A program made the position numbers and the translations under genes. Positions 53,796-62,835 of a stretch of 64,000 nt of DNA are shown here, piece by piece; the stretch's first letter is position 1; each line of letters starts with the position of its first letter. The DNA lies in contig DIPM01000034.1 of the NCBI GenBank assembly GCA_002427105.1, forward strand, positions 17,021-81,020, read 5' to 3'. Source of the DNA: Marinilabiliaceae bacterium UBA5488 (GTDB taxonomy: Bacteria; Bacteroidota; Bacteroidia; Bacteroidales; Marinilabiliaceae). Under the pieces are notes generated by a model. That model ran no database searches and had not been told where the DNA came from. It worked only from the letters and a program-made list of their open reading frames with translations.

Positions 53796-55154
53796 CTACT
53801 TAGTCGGGAAGGCCCCAAATCGCCGGGCTGTTACATTCTGGCCGTTAATTTTCCTGTAAAGATCAAGGGCGTAGAGGTCTGTCATTCCAGACACAAAATC
53901 GAGCACCGTCTGTATTTTGTGATGTACCGGCGCGTCGGGCTTTACGCTATATTGCTGCGGAATAAAAGGAAGCAGGAGACCTGAGAAATGCTCCTCCGGC
54001 TTCATCACAGCGTGGGTAAACTCCTTAAGCAAAGAACCCAGAATCCTGAACCCTGCAATCTCAATCTCCTTGACGCTTGGATGGCAGTATATGGTATCAA
54101 AACCGGTGGCTACACAGCCCTTCATGCCCTCGCCGGCCGCCCCGCTCAATGCTTCAATCAATGAGCCTTTAAATTCGCCATGCAAAATAGCCTCATGATT
54201 AGTGATAAAAATATCACTGCATTCTCTTACCAACTTGCCAATAACAAGGGCTCGTATAAATGCTATCTGCTCATTAGTATCAGTCACCTCTCTGCAAACC
54301 TCCTCTATGCGCTCCAGCCTATCTCTCTCCAGCTCAGAATCAAAGAAAGCCAGAAACAAAGAACGGGTTTGAGCCGCTGATATTATACCCAATTTGTGGG
54401 CATCTTCTATATCCATTACCTGATAGCATATATCATCGGCTGCTTCGACAAGGTAAACAAGCGGGTGACGCATAAAAACACCGGGCATACCGGGGCGCTC
54501 TTCCAATCCAAGCTCATCGGCTATTCTTAGATAGGTCTCCTTTTCCGATTGGAAGAAACCATACTTCTTCATACCCTTCGTGCCCGAGGCGTAGGGGTAT
54601 TTTACAACCGAAGCAACAGTCGTCAAGGTCATCCCGAAACCCCCTTTCCGGCGACCGGCAAACTGGTGCGTAAGCAGACGCAAGGCATTTGCATTTCCCT
54701 CAAAATCAATAAGATCACGCCATACAGCATCATCGCTTATCAGCTCCCGATATTTCTGACCTTCTCCTATCTTAAAAAACAGTGAGATGGCCTTCTCGCC
54801 ACTATGTCCAAAAGGGGGGTTGCCCATGTCGTGAGCCAGACAAGCCGCCGCGGTAACCGAGCCAAGCTCTCTTACCAGAGGATTCTTAACTTTCTCTTCA
54901 TCCTTTAGGAACTGGCTAATATTGTTGCCCAATGAACGACCCACGCTGGCCACTTCGAGACTGTGAGTAAGGCGGTTATGGACAAAAATGCTGCCCGGAA
55001 GAGGAAAGACCTGAGTCTTATCCTGCAAACGCCTGAATGGCGAAGAGAAAATCAAACGATCATAGTCCCTTTGGAAAATGCTGCGATCATGCTCCTCCTT
55101 GCTTGGCACAGACTGTCCTGTCCTCTTGCCCGATAATAGTCTCTCCCAATTCAT
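53796..55154 (-). CDS. dgt: Deoxyguanosinetriphosphate triphosphohydrolase
   Basis: The HD-domain dNTPase releases triphosphate from dGTP (and often other dNTPs), keeping pools balanced. The 452 residues have RLTHSLEVASVGRSLG with the first metal His, and AACLAHDMGNPPFGHSGE with the HD pair near 110. EAADDICYQVMDIEDAHKLG carries the last metal ligand, as in Dgt. The N-terminus MNWERLLSGKR is the family start. Confidence 0.95.
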   Translation of the reverse strand: MNWERLLSGKRTGQSVPSKEEHDRSIFQRDYDRLIFSSPFRRLQDKTQVFPLPGSIFVHNRLTHSLEVASVGRSLGNNISQFLKDEEKVKNPLVRELGSVTAAACLAHDMGNPPFGHSGEKAISLFFKIGEGQKYRELISDDAVWRDLIDFEGNANALRLLTHQFAGRRKGGFGMTLTTVASVVKYPYASGTKGMKKYGFFQSEKETYLRIADELGLEERPGMPGVFMRHPLVYLVEAADDICYQVMDIEDAHKLGIISAAQTRSLFLAFFDSELERDRLERIEEVCREVTDTNEQIAFIRALVIGKLVRECSDIFITNHEAILHGEFKGSLIEALSGAAGEGMKGCVATGFDTIYCHPSVKEIEIAGFRILGSLLKEFTHAVMKPEEHFSGLLLPFIPQQYSVKPDAPVHHKIQTVLDFVSGMTDLYALDLYRKINGQNVTARRFGAFPTK

Positions 55155-55712
55155 ATCCTAATAAGCTCATTATTGATAAAGCTATAAAATTACGCATTTT
55201 ACGGCAAATGTAAACTAAGGAGGGCTTTTCTTACTTAAAGCTATTAAACAAAATTACTATCTGGAAAAATAGAACCTTATAATTTTTAATCATCAGAATA
55301 ATGGCGTTCGTCACCATATTCGAATATTTAGTCGCCTATTTTTTGCCATTTATCAACACAATATTGACATTGATTTGTCAATTATCGTACTTTGCACACG
55401 AATTCAAAAAAACGGATTAACGAATCCCCCCGACTATAGAGTTATATTTAGCAAAACGTTGGCTAAAGAATGAAGTCATAACTCTAAAATACAAAATCTT
55501 CATCAAAGCAAATTTCTAAAAATTTCGACTGGAAAGTAAGAGTTTGTACCAAAATGAAAACTTGCGTACCGGGGATTACTAAGCTAAGCTATGATAACAT
55601 AATTTATATTATTTTAAATAGCATAAAAATAACGGGCATGATTCGTTAAACAATAAACACGGGGTGGAAATTCATCATGCGTATTCCCTCCAACCTAACT
55701 AACAATTATTTA
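55155..55712. other. Regulatory region upstream of the lipoprotein/barrel pair
   Basis: 558 nt, AT-rich, no gene. It contains a TAnnTTTG-like box on the minus strand for dgt (TACATTTG at 55205-55212) and the palindrome/promoter at 55363-55393 listed separately. A long 5' leader of about 300 nt to the lipoprotein would follow. Confidence 0.45.
55363..55396 (+). promoter_or_regulatory. Palindromic operator-like site at a possible promoter
   Basis: ATTGACA (55363-55369) and TGTCAAT (55376-55382) are perfect inverted arms with a 6-nt spacer. TTG of the left arm, 21 nt and TACTTTGCA (starting 55388) resemble a Bacteroidota promoter with one base missing in the -7 box. A repressor bound to the palindrome would cover the -33 region. 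Promoter and operator roles are inferred. Confidence 0.45.
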
Positions 55713-56525
55713 ATGATGAAATCATTTTCTTTGAAATTGCTAAGCCTTGCGCTATTAGCCGGCTCTCTAAGTTTTGTCGCCTGCGATGACGACATTGAAA
55801 CTTCCTCTCTGGTGTTGGATCAAACACAAGAAGCTAAAGTAACAGCCTATCTTTATGCTGAATTGGACAGGACTTCTCTTGGATTAGAGCAAGCTCCAAA
55901 TGGCACCAAGGTCTTTGTTTCTGTTGACAACAGCGCATTCAACAGCAATGCAAAAGGCACATGGATTGACACCGTGTATGTTCAAGATGGCAAGATCGAA
56001 TCAGTAGTACCCGTTACCAGCCAGGGAGTTAGCGTTCGCTTTACACCAGCTGATTTTGTGATGGCACAAAAGCAAGCTCACAATTCGGTATCTGCCAGTA
56101 TTGATAAAATATATACTATATCAGGCGGCAGTACTATTTCAGGAGTTAAGCCCGGCGAACACCGTATTCATGAAATCACTTACAGCAATAAGACCTTTGA
56201 CAATCTGAAAGAGTTTGTAGAACGTCGTTTCACTATTTATGCCACAGTTAATGTAGAGGATGGAACTGACGAAGTAGCAGGCATTGAGATTACTTTCTTT
56301 AATGGCGACTGGTCAACTACAGTGACAAGCGAAAGTACAGGCAATGTAACTGTGGATCTTCCCAAAGGCACAACCACTACAGCTCAATTCACTTACGCCA
56401 AAAAATGGGAAGCCGGAAATAACAACCGCAAAACTTATCGTTATACAACAACTGTTCCTGCTTACAATGAATCTTCACCAACTTTAGGCGATTTATTCTT
56501 TGGTGACGGTGATCTTTATGAGTAA
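55713..56525 (+). CDS. Lipoprotein of unknown function
   Basis: From the ATGATG at 55713 the protein has about 270 residues; an in-frame ATG at 55677 adds 12 residues ahead of a good lipoprotein signal and is judged less likely. The signal is KLLSLALLAGSLSFVAC, followed by DDDIE, an acidic stretch often seen in surface-exposed Bacteroidota lipoproteins. The mature part is mainly beta, Thr/Val-rich (VNVEDGTDEVAGIEITFF), without a named domain. It is followed 41 nt later by an outer-membrane barrel, so the two may form a complex. Confidence 0.75.
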   Translation: MMKSFSLKLLSLALLAGSLSFVACDDDIETSSLVLDQTQEAKVTAYLYAELDRTSLGLEQAPNGTKVFVSVDNSAFNSNAKGTWIDTVYVQDGKIESVVPVTSQGVSVRFTPADFVMAQKQAHNSVSASIDKIYTISGGSTISGVKPGEHRIHEITYSNKTFDNLKEFVERRFTIYATVNVEDGTDEVAGIEITFFNGDWSTTVTSESTGNVTVDLPKGTTTTAQFTYAKKWEAGNNNRKTYRYTTTVPAYNESSPTLGDLFFGDGDLYE

Positions 56526-56566
56526 GCAAGAACTAATTCGCTAATAGTTATTTAAATTAAAGATAG

Positions 56567-57427
56567 ATGAAATTATATAGTACTACAATACTTCTTTGTC
56601 TCTTCGCAGGTAGCGCTATGGCTCAAGGCGACTATCAGGCAGATGCTGCTCAAGAGCAAGAAGTACAAAAGATTGTCAAACCTGTCAGCCAATTGGCTCC
56701 CAAAGCCGGTGATTTCGGAATTGGTTTTGATGCCACGCCCTTTCTCTACTATTTGGGAAACGCCTTTAATGGCACAGAAGACAACTCTTTAAATTTGAAT
56801 GATAACACTCTGTATTTCCGCTACTTTTTGAGCGATAATTCAGCTGCCCGGGTGGCACTAAGAATTAACTCCACTAAGGAAGTTGACAACCGCTACGTAA
56901 GTGATGACGCTGCATTTATGGAGGATCCCCTAAGCCAAAATAAGGTTGAAGACCGTGCTATTTATTCAAGGAATAATTATGAACTCAAATTGGGTTATCA
57001 GGTCTTCAGGGGTGAAAACCGCTTAAGAGGATTCTTTGGAGCTGACTTATTCCTCGGATATTCAAAGGAAAATAATGAATATGAATATGGAAACCAAATG
57101 ACTGTTCTTAATCCCATACCCACATCAGCTTTTGGCTCGGGAGCAGAAAGACAGTTGACACGCAACTATGGGTCTGAATTTTCAGTAGGAGTAGGCGCAT
57201 TTACAGGAGCTGAGTATTACTTTATGTCAAAAGCATGCCTGGGCGTCGAACTGGGACTCCTTTACGGACAGAGTTTTGAGGGACAGTCCAACGAAAGCTA
57301 TGAAACAATGGTGGAATCAATTTATGTTACCGGTGACAGGGAATTTAGCCCCGGTGATCGCGATCGCCACCTGCAAACATCTATGCCTTCGGCCTACGGC
57401 AACCTCTATCTGATGATACATTTCTAA
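56567..57427 (+). CDS. Outer-membrane beta-barrel protein
   Basis: The 286-residue protein has a signal peptide ending SAMAQ. After a short linker, amphipathic strands alternate with acidic loops (FGIGFDATPFLYYLGNAF, TLYFRYFLSDNSAARVALRI, YNLYLMIHF-like terminal NLYLMIHF), typical of small eight-stranded barrels. The terminal Phe is the usual BAM signal. It resembles barrels common in gut Bacteroidales but no transport function can be assigned. A good terminator follows 34 nt after its stop. Confidence 0.75.
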   Translation: MKLYSTTILLCLFAGSAMAQGDYQADAAQEQEVQKIVKPVSQLAPKAGDFGIGFDATPFLYYLGNAFNGTEDNSLNLNDNTLYFRYFLSDNSAARVALRINSTKEVDNRYVSDDAAFMEDPLSQNKVEDRAIYSRNNYELKLGYQVFRGENRLRGFFGADLFLGYSKENNEYEYGNQMTVLNPIPTSAFGSGAERQLTRNYGSEFSVGVGAFTGAEYYFMSKACLGVELGLLYGQSFEGQSNESYETMVESIYVTGDREFSPGDRDRHLQTSMPSAYGNLYLMIHF

Positions 57428-57460
57428 TACCCCGGCTAAGTCCAAAATTAAACTCGTAAT

Positions 57461-57498
57461 AAGGGATGGCACGCCTGGCGAGCCATCCCTTTCTTTTA
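57461..57498 (+). terminator. Terminator of the lipoprotein/barrel operon
   Basis: AAGGGATGGC and GCCATCCCTT form a 10-bp stem (57461-57470 with 57482-57491) around an 11-nt loop, followed by TCTTTTAT. Confidence 0.88.
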
Positions 57499-57620
57499 TA
57501 AGCTGATTCAGGATCTACTAAAATACCGCCAGATATCATGCTGCAATATTTGTATGGCGCTTAGTTAAGCATAATTCCATTGACTTTGTGATGTCAGGAC
57601 TAGCCTCATGTTTTTGTTCA

Positions 57621-57934
57621 AGCCCCTCCCGGGGCTGATCTATCTTGCTTGTTTGCTTTCCGTGGGTTGAAACCCACGCTTATTGAGATTTAGCAGCTTT
57701 GCGGAAGAGATAGTCACCACTTATCATTTTTTGTCCTTTTCTGATATAGAGCAATAGAAAGCCATGGAAACGTTTTCCATTGCTCCTAAGGAGCTATATT
57801 TTAATATGCGTGGGCGTAGCCCACGGTAGCACTGTGCGATCTGGCGACAGCCCCGAAAGGGGTGTTATTTTCATAACCTTAGGTCTCCGACCTAAGGTGT
57901 CAATCCCTCCCCTTATCCTCTGTCTGAAAGACAG
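57621..57934. repeat. Cluster of REP-like hairpins beside a HUH transposase
   Basis: Eight short hairpins with different stems. AGCCCC/GGGGCT at 57621-57636. CGTGGGTT/AACCCACG at 57661-57678. ATGGAAA/TTTCCAT at 57764-57780. GCTCCT/AGGAGC at 57782-57794. CGTGGGC/GCCCACG at 57809-57825. GCCCC/GGGGT with GAAA loop near 57850-57863. ACCTTAGGT/ACCTAAGGT at 57876-57898. CTGTCT/AGACAG at 57920-57934. They fill the gap between the barrel operon terminator and the transposase gene. Confidence 0.8.
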
Positions 57935-57937
57935 GAC

Positions 57938-58387
57938 TTAATCCTTCAAAAAGTATCGCTCATCGATATCTACACCATTTTCAATCAAAAGTTGTCGGTA
58001 CTCATCTTCAAAACTCACATTAATATGATGTTCTTTCTGATTAATAATGTAATTGATAATAGTCTGTTTATCATTAATATTGTATGAAAATGCAGCAAAA
58101 CTGACTGCCCAACCGGTAAAATCTGGAAAGTTTGATTTGGTCGAAAGCCATTTACTTGAATAACATTTCAATTCTTTCATAAAATCAGTCACTGGAAAGC
58201 TTGGATGAATATCAACCAACATGTGAATATGATTAGGAACACCCCCGATACGGTATAGTTTGCTCTTTTTGTTGTTGGCAATACCCATGATATAGGCATA
58301 TAATTCTTTTTCATGCTTTTCAGGGATAGTATCCAAGCTGTTCTTTGTTCTAAATACAATATGGTATAGTAATCGTGTATAGCTCAT
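57938..58387 (-). mobile_element. IS200/RAYT-type Y1 (HUH) transposase gene
   Basis: From the ATG at 58387 the product has 149 residues (MSYTRLLYHIVFRTKNS), typical of TnpA of IS200/IS605 and of REP-associated tyrosine transposases. The HUH metal motif is GGVPNHIHMLVDI (His53, His55). The probable catalytic tyrosine is Tyr113 in INYIINQKEHH. The gene looks intact. An in-frame ATG at 58441 gives an N-terminus with no family similarity. No TnpB or accessory gene is present. The flanking hairpins, two of them inverted copies of each other, are the likely recognition sites, so the gene may act on REP-like elements, not only on itself. Confidence 0.88.
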
Positions 58388-58400
58388 AATGTCTTCATTT

Positions 58401-58462
58401 GTCCTGCCTTTCAGGCAGATAAGTATTAGGGGTACTTCCATCCGCAGGTCGTTGCCCTGCGG
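58401..58462. repeat. REP-like hairpins upstream of the HUH transposase gene
   Basis: CTGCCT/AGGCAG with a TTC loop at 58404-58418, and CCGCAGG/CCTGCGG at 58442-58462. The first, with flanks GTCC and ATAAG, is the inverted counterpart of the hairpin at 57920-57934 on the other side of the gene (CTTATC flank, GAA loop, GGAC). Confidence 0.8.
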
Positions 58463-58783
58463 TTATGAAGATACTGACTTTTCAAGTCCGGTGAAGAAGA
58501 ATTTCCATTAATTCAAGAACTGCTATTCATTCTCTGCTACGCTGTGTGCCGATTAAATATCTTGTAAGATGCACCTCCTTAGTTGGGAAGCGGTCTTTAC
58601 AATCTTAATTTTATTGAAACCATCCCTTAGTGCGATAAAATTACTAAAACAAAATATCAGATACTAAAAATCAATACTTTAAAACCGCACAAACTTAATG
58701 GGTACAAGTCAGGATATACATCGGGAGTTTCGTAGGAAGGGCAGCTGTTTTTGCAATCAGCAAAGCTATTTCAAGCTTTCTGC
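58463..58783. other. Intergenic region between the transposase and the YgjP-like gene
   Basis: About 320 nt, AT-rich. No gene, repeat or RNA was recognised in it. Confidence 0.4.
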
Positions 58784-59515
58784 TTAATAAAGTTGCGTAC
58801 GGTAGCCCTTCATTTCTTTATCAAGCTTCCTGGCCTCGCCCCTGCAGCAGCGATCCAAGAGCGCCCAGAAATTGGGACCATGGTTTTTCTCAATGGTATG
58901 GCACAACTCATGCAGCAAAACGTAGTCAGTGAGTCGCCCGGGAAGCCTCATTAGATGAAGGTTGAGATTGATATTGTTAAGGCCTGAACAACTGCCCCAT
59001 CTGCTCTTCAGATTCTTGATAAACACCGCGCGATAGCTGAAACCAAACTGCCGCGCCAGTTCCTGAAGCCGCTGAGGAAGGTAGCTTTTGGCCTCGCGAC
59101 GCAAAGCCTCTTCTATACCATAACGGATGGCCTCCTGAATTGGGGGATGAGACACGGGAATATGCTCAGGATAAATGACTTTCAAGACGCCATTATACAG
59201 GTAAAGACGCACATCACTGCGCTCGGCCTTTTCAATCTTCAAAACAAAAGAGCGTGAGCTGAAAGTAGTGGATTCATCAAAGAGAGTTGCTACCGGCTGT
59301 TTCTCAGCCATCTTGCGTCGCGCCTTAATAATCCAGTCGCTCTTCTCCTCCACAAAATCAATAGCACTCTGCATGCTGCAGCCGGGCGGAATAAGTACCC
59401 TGATATCATCCTTTGAACGCAGCTTTATAGAAAGCCGCTTATAGCGCCGCCCCTTATAGAAAGCCACCTCCCCCACAGATTCAATACTATACACTACAGG
59501 TAAATCGACCGCCAT
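58784..59515 (-). CDS. YgjP-like M48-type metallopeptidase
   Basis: The 243-residue protein belongs to the YgjP/DUF45 family of SprT/M48-like metallopeptidases. The zinc motif is HELCHTIEKNHGPNFW near residues 197-212 (HExxH with the third ligand His in NHG), preceded by KSRWGSCSGLNNINLNLHL, the family signature. It has no signal peptide or membrane helix, so it is cytoplasmic. The substrate is unknown; such genes often lie near restriction systems, but none is here. Confidence 0.88.
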   Translation of the reverse strand: MAVDLPVVYSIESVGEVAFYKGRRYKRLSIKLRSKDDIRVLIPPGCSMQSAIDFVEEKSDWIIKARRKMAEKQPVATLFDESTTFSSRSFVLKIEKAERSDVRLYLYNGVLKVIYPEHIPVSHPPIQEAIRYGIEEALRREAKSYLPQRLQELARQFGFSYRAVFIKNLKSRWGSCSGLNNINLNLHLMRLPGRLTDYVLLHELCHTIEKNHGPNFWALLDRCCRGEARKLDKEMKGYRTQLY

Positions 59516-59533
59516 TTCACCATTTTTTCACAA

Positions 59534-59541
59534 CAAAAATA
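59534..59541 (-). promoter_or_regulatory. Possible -7 element for the YgjP-like gene
   Basis: The minus strand reads TATTTTTG (TAnnTTTG) 19 nt upstream of the start codon. No matching -33 box was found at 19-21 nt. Confidence 0.3.
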
Positions 59542-59630
59542 GCGCTTTTATTCTACTTCATTACATCCAAAGAATTACACTAAACTCCTTTTACATTTCA
59601 CTTTTCAACTATTACTTTTTTTCCCTTCCT

Positions 59631-59721
59631 GCTAAACGCTAAGCTGCTATCCCGCTAAATTCCACCCTCTACCTTCCATCTTCTACCCTCCTGCTAAATC
59701 GCTAGGCCGCTATCCTGCTAA
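59631..59721. repeat. Mosaic heptanucleotide array, GCTAAGC/CTCTACC-like units
   Basis: Thirteen consecutive 7-nt units in register: GCTAAAC, GCTAAGC, TGCTATC, CCGCTAA, ATTCCAC, CCTCTAC, CTTCCAT, CTTCTAC, CCTCCTG, CTAAATC, GCTAGGC, CGCTATC, CTGCTAA. It shares GCTAAGCTGCTATC and CCACCCTCTACCTTCCA with the array at 53664-53785. It lies in the 509-nt divergent gap before the large T9SS cargo gene, which otherwise holds only a -7 box. Confidence 0.88.
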
Positions 59722-59926
59722 AAACTTATCGTCAAAAAACGAGATCACAAACATAAATATATCCATATAACTCACTACTTTGCCCACCATTTGCGAAATA
59801 TGATCACTAGCGCAAGCCCTAAGAACTTAATTATCAGACGAGCCAATCCATTAACTATTGCATAACTTTAACATTTGAAAGCGTAACCCTGCCAAACTGC
59901 AGGCGTATAAATCAATAATTGATTGC

Positions 59927-59934
59927 TATATTTG
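59927..59934 (+). promoter_or_regulatory. Possible -7 element for the 912-aa T9SS cargo gene
   Basis: TATATTTG (TAnnTTTG) lies 90 nt before the ATG. The -33 region (CGTA) does not match. Confidence 0.35.
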
Positions 59935-60024
59935 CAGCATGATTATAAGCAGTTTGTGAATATTTGAACAATATAGCATAAAACACATAGACAAAGTGAA
60001 GTTGGATAAGACAAAACAAAGCGT

Positions 60025-62763
60025 ATGAAAAAGCTATACATAAAGAAGTTGGGATTATTGATTTTGCTGATGGTTGGACTGGGATTACCTGGTTTGGCGA
60101 GCTATACTAGTAATTCAGTTAGCGGTTCTTTTGATGATCCCGCAGTATGGAGTTCAAGCCCTGTGCCAAGTGAAAAGTATCGGACAATTACTATTGTCTC
60201 AGGGGCGATTATTTACAAGGAGGGCAATTTCTCTTGGGATGCAAAGGTTACTATAGAGCAGAATGCAAAGTTCAATGTTGGTAGTGGATTTTCAACTGGA
60301 TATGGTGGAATAGACATCTTTGGGGAGTTAGATGTTGATGGGAAACTCTCTGGGAGTAACGGGGGAGCAGCGTTTAATGTTAAGAATGGTGCTGTTGTAA
60401 CTGTTAATGGCGTCGCAGATAATACCAATATTACTGTAGAGAATGGTGGAGTTTTGATTGTAAATGGTGATTATCTCAATTCTCAGCCCATACATATCGA
60501 AGAAGGTGGCCGATTGTACATTGCGGGTGATTATGGGGAGAATAACAATTATAATAACGGCGTCTTAGTTAATTATGGCGACGTCGTTGTTCTTGGTGCA
60601 TTTTACACTTTTGCTGGCAGTGGGCTTTCCGTTTTGGGTTATGGTGTTTTGGATATAGGAGGTGATTTAAATGCAAAACAGGCTGTAAGGGTGGATCCAA
60701 ATGCTGTGTTGTTGGTTCGTGGAAGTGTTTATTACGAAGGAGGCCAATCTGGAATGTTTATCGATGGCACTATGGTGGTTGCTGAAGACTTTTCTGTAAT
60801 GAACGGTAATATTTCCGCCACAGGGAAAGTCGTAGTTGGTGGCGCTTTTACTTTTGAAGGTGGGGGGTTTTCCTCGCCCAATCAGCAGGGCTCCGGTGAA
60901 GCCAATTTGTATTTGTTGGATGGTGATGCCGAGCATTTCTATATTGATAATACCCATAACAGTAATCAGTTTGATAATAAGAGTGGTGATTTCTCTGACT
61001 TTGAAGAGCATGAAGGGGACAGTGATTTATGGGATTGGGTGGCATCGGTGTTGCCGGATGTGGTAAACCCGGGCCAGAGCAATCGGGCTTATCGATGGGT
61101 TGGAGCTTTTAATAGTGATTGGTACAACCGGGGTAATTGGAATGGCAGGTTGCCAGGTAATGGCGTAAAGGTTTTGATTCAGGCAGGTGGGTTTATGCCG
61201 GTTATTGAGTTAAAGGATGGACTGATTGAGTTGAAGGATTTAACTATTGAAGCAGATGCCAATCTCACCCTGAATCCTGGCGGCAAGTTAACGGTTAATG
61301 GAAAACTTACTATTGCAGAAACCGGCTCTCTTGTGATGGAGCATCAATATGGAGTTGGCGGAATGTCTTCATTAATAACAAACGGGCAGGTTGTAGGGCA
61401 AGTTACGACCAGAATGACTCTGCCTCAGAATCAGTGGTTCTATCTCGGAAGTTCGCGTAAAAATGCTATTTTTAGCGACTTTGGAGCAGGAAATGACGGC
61501 ATATCAATTAGTGCTTTCCGAAGCAATAAGTATTGGCCTATTAAATCGACACTAGCCGGGAACGCTCTTCGCAGAATGGAAGGAATAGCCACAAATTTCT
61601 TGCCGAGTGAATCTGATATGGATGGCGATGGGCAAGCAGATTCAAGACTAATTGAATATAAAGGCGAAATAAATACAGACGTAGTCAGTAGACCCTTTGA
61701 TATAGCTGGCTTCCACCTATTGGCAAATCCCTTTACATCTTTTATTGACTGGCAGGAAGGGGCCGGATGGGAAAGGGTAAATGTTGATCACACAATCTGG
61801 TACCGTACCAAGATTGGTGAAGAAATGACATTTGTAACTTATAACAATTCTCCTGACGTTGCAGAAATGGCAAGAATTGCTGTCTCTCCTTATCTTGCGG
61901 GTGAGATAACCCCAGAGGTGGTCGAAGAGCATTCAAAGATAGCACCAATGCAAGCAGTCTGGATAAAGACTTTTAGTCCTAATGTTACTGTAAATCTTTC
62001 ACCAGACTCAAGAAATCATGGTATGCCCAGTTCCAGGCTAAAAAGCAGTTCAGAATCTGGGAATGTTATTAGAATTGAGGCAGAAAACAAATTTTCACGA
62101 GACGGGGCCGTCATTTTCTTTAAGGATGGGTTTACAGAAGGCAAGGACAACGGTGATTCAGAGAAGTACTTCAATGACTCAAAAAACATACCCGAGGTTT
62201 ACACCAGAGCAGGGAATCGCTCGCTGGCTATTAATGGTTTATCTGAATTGACCGATGGCATTAAAACCATCCCTCTTTCTGTCAGAAACCGCGTAGAAGG
62301 GGAAGTAATGCTGAGCTTCGACATGCGCTATTTCAATGGCCAACACACCGTTTATATGGAAGACAGAGAAGAAGGTGCCTTTATCAATCTGGCGCAGCAA
62401 AGTACGTACAAGTATGAAGTAAAAGACCTTGGTGAAAACCACGACCGCTTTGTGCTTCATCTTTATAAAATAACTACTGCTGTCGAAGAAGCGAGCATCG
62501 ACAAGGAAGAAGTAAGTGCCGGCAATGAAATCAATATCAAGAGTATAGGCAATAAGGCGCTTGTAAGTGTTGGTATGGATGTGATACAAGAAGGAGCCGG
62601 ACAAATAGAAGTCTATACCATTGACGGAAGTAAGCTAAACAGCGTGTCTGCCCACAGTAGCAGAACCTTAGTAATACTACCAAATGAAAATGGAGTTTAT
62701 ATTATAAGAGCTAAGTTCGGAAATCTAATAAAAAGCGAAAGAGTGCTGGTTTCAGGGAAGTAG
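60025..62763 (+). CDS. Large secreted protein with type A T9SS C-terminal domain
   Basis: The 912-residue protein has a signal peptide (residues 1-25, ending LPGLAS). Residues about 30-330 are beta-helix-like with stacked Val/Asn/Gly turns (VDGKLSGSNGGAAFNVKNG). A module rich in Trp and Gly follows at about 355-400 (FNSDWYNRGNWNGRLPG). The final 75 residues (IEVYTIDGSKLNSVS, NGVYIIRAKFG, ending KSERVLVSGK) form the type A sorting domain that is cleaved during T9SS export. It is likely displayed on the cell surface or released. The first two thirds are T- and G-rich at third codon positions, unlike most genes of the window. Confidence 0.88.
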   Translation: MKKLYIKKLGLLILLMVGLGLPGLASYTSNSVSGSFDDPAVWSSSPVPSEKYRTITIVSGAIIYKEGNFSWDAKVTIEQNAKFNVGSGFSTGYGGIDIFGELDVDGKLSGSNGGAAFNVKNGAVVTVNGVADNTNITVENGGVLIVNGDYLNSQPIHIEEGGRLYIAGDYGENNNYNNGVLVNYGDVVVLGAFYTFAGSGLSVLGYGVLDIGGDLNAKQAVRVDPNAVLLVRGSVYYEGGQSGMFIDGTMVVAEDFSVMNGNISATGKVVVGGAFTFEGGGFSSPNQQGSGEANLYLLDGDAEHFYIDNTHNSNQFDNKSGDFSDFEEHEGDSDLWDWVASVLPDVVNPGQSNRAYRWVGAFNSDWYNRGNWNGRLPGNGVKVLIQAGGFMPVIELKDGLIELKDLTIEADANLTLNPGGKLTVNGKLTIAETGSLVMEHQYGVGGMSSLITNGQVVGQVTTRMTLPQNQWFYLGSSRKNAIFSDFGAGNDGISISAFRSNKYWPIKSTLAGNALRRMEGIATNFLPSESDMDGDGQADSRLIEYKGEINTDVVSRPFDIAGFHLLANPFTSFIDWQEGAGWERVNVDHTIWYRTKIGEEMTFVTYNNSPDVAEMARIAVSPYLAGEITPEVVEEHSKIAPMQAVWIKTFSPNVTVNLSPDSRNHGMPSSRLKSSSESGNVIRIEAENKFSRDGAVIFFKDGFTEGKDNGDSEKYFNDSKNIPEVYTRAGNRSLAINGLSELTDGIKTIPLSVRNRVEGEVMLSFDMRYFNGQHTVYMEDREEGAFINLAQQSTYKYEVKDLGENHDRFVLHLYKITTAVEEASIDKEEVSAGNEINIKSIGNKALVSVGMDVIQEGAGQIEVYTIDGSKLNSVSAHSSRTLVILPNENGVYIIRAKFGNLIKSERVLVSGK

Positions 62764-62784
62764 AAAGAGACAAGCCAATAATAA

Positions 62785-62835
62785 AAAGGGGCCGGAAGAC
62801 TAATGCAAAGACTTTAGTTTTTCGGCCTTTTTTAT
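62785..62835. terminator. Bidirectional hairpin after the T9SS cargo gene
   Basis: AAAAAGG, CCGGAA and ACTAA on the left pair in order with TTAGT, TTTCGG and CCTTTTTT on the right, with small bulges and a 9-nt loop (about 62785-62835). The plus strand ends in a six-T run. Confidence 0.75.

Noticed and set aside
58784..59515. YgjP-like peptidase as part of a defence island with the transposase
   Set aside because: No restriction, toxin or nuclease gene lies nearby; the adjacency to one HUH gene is not enough.
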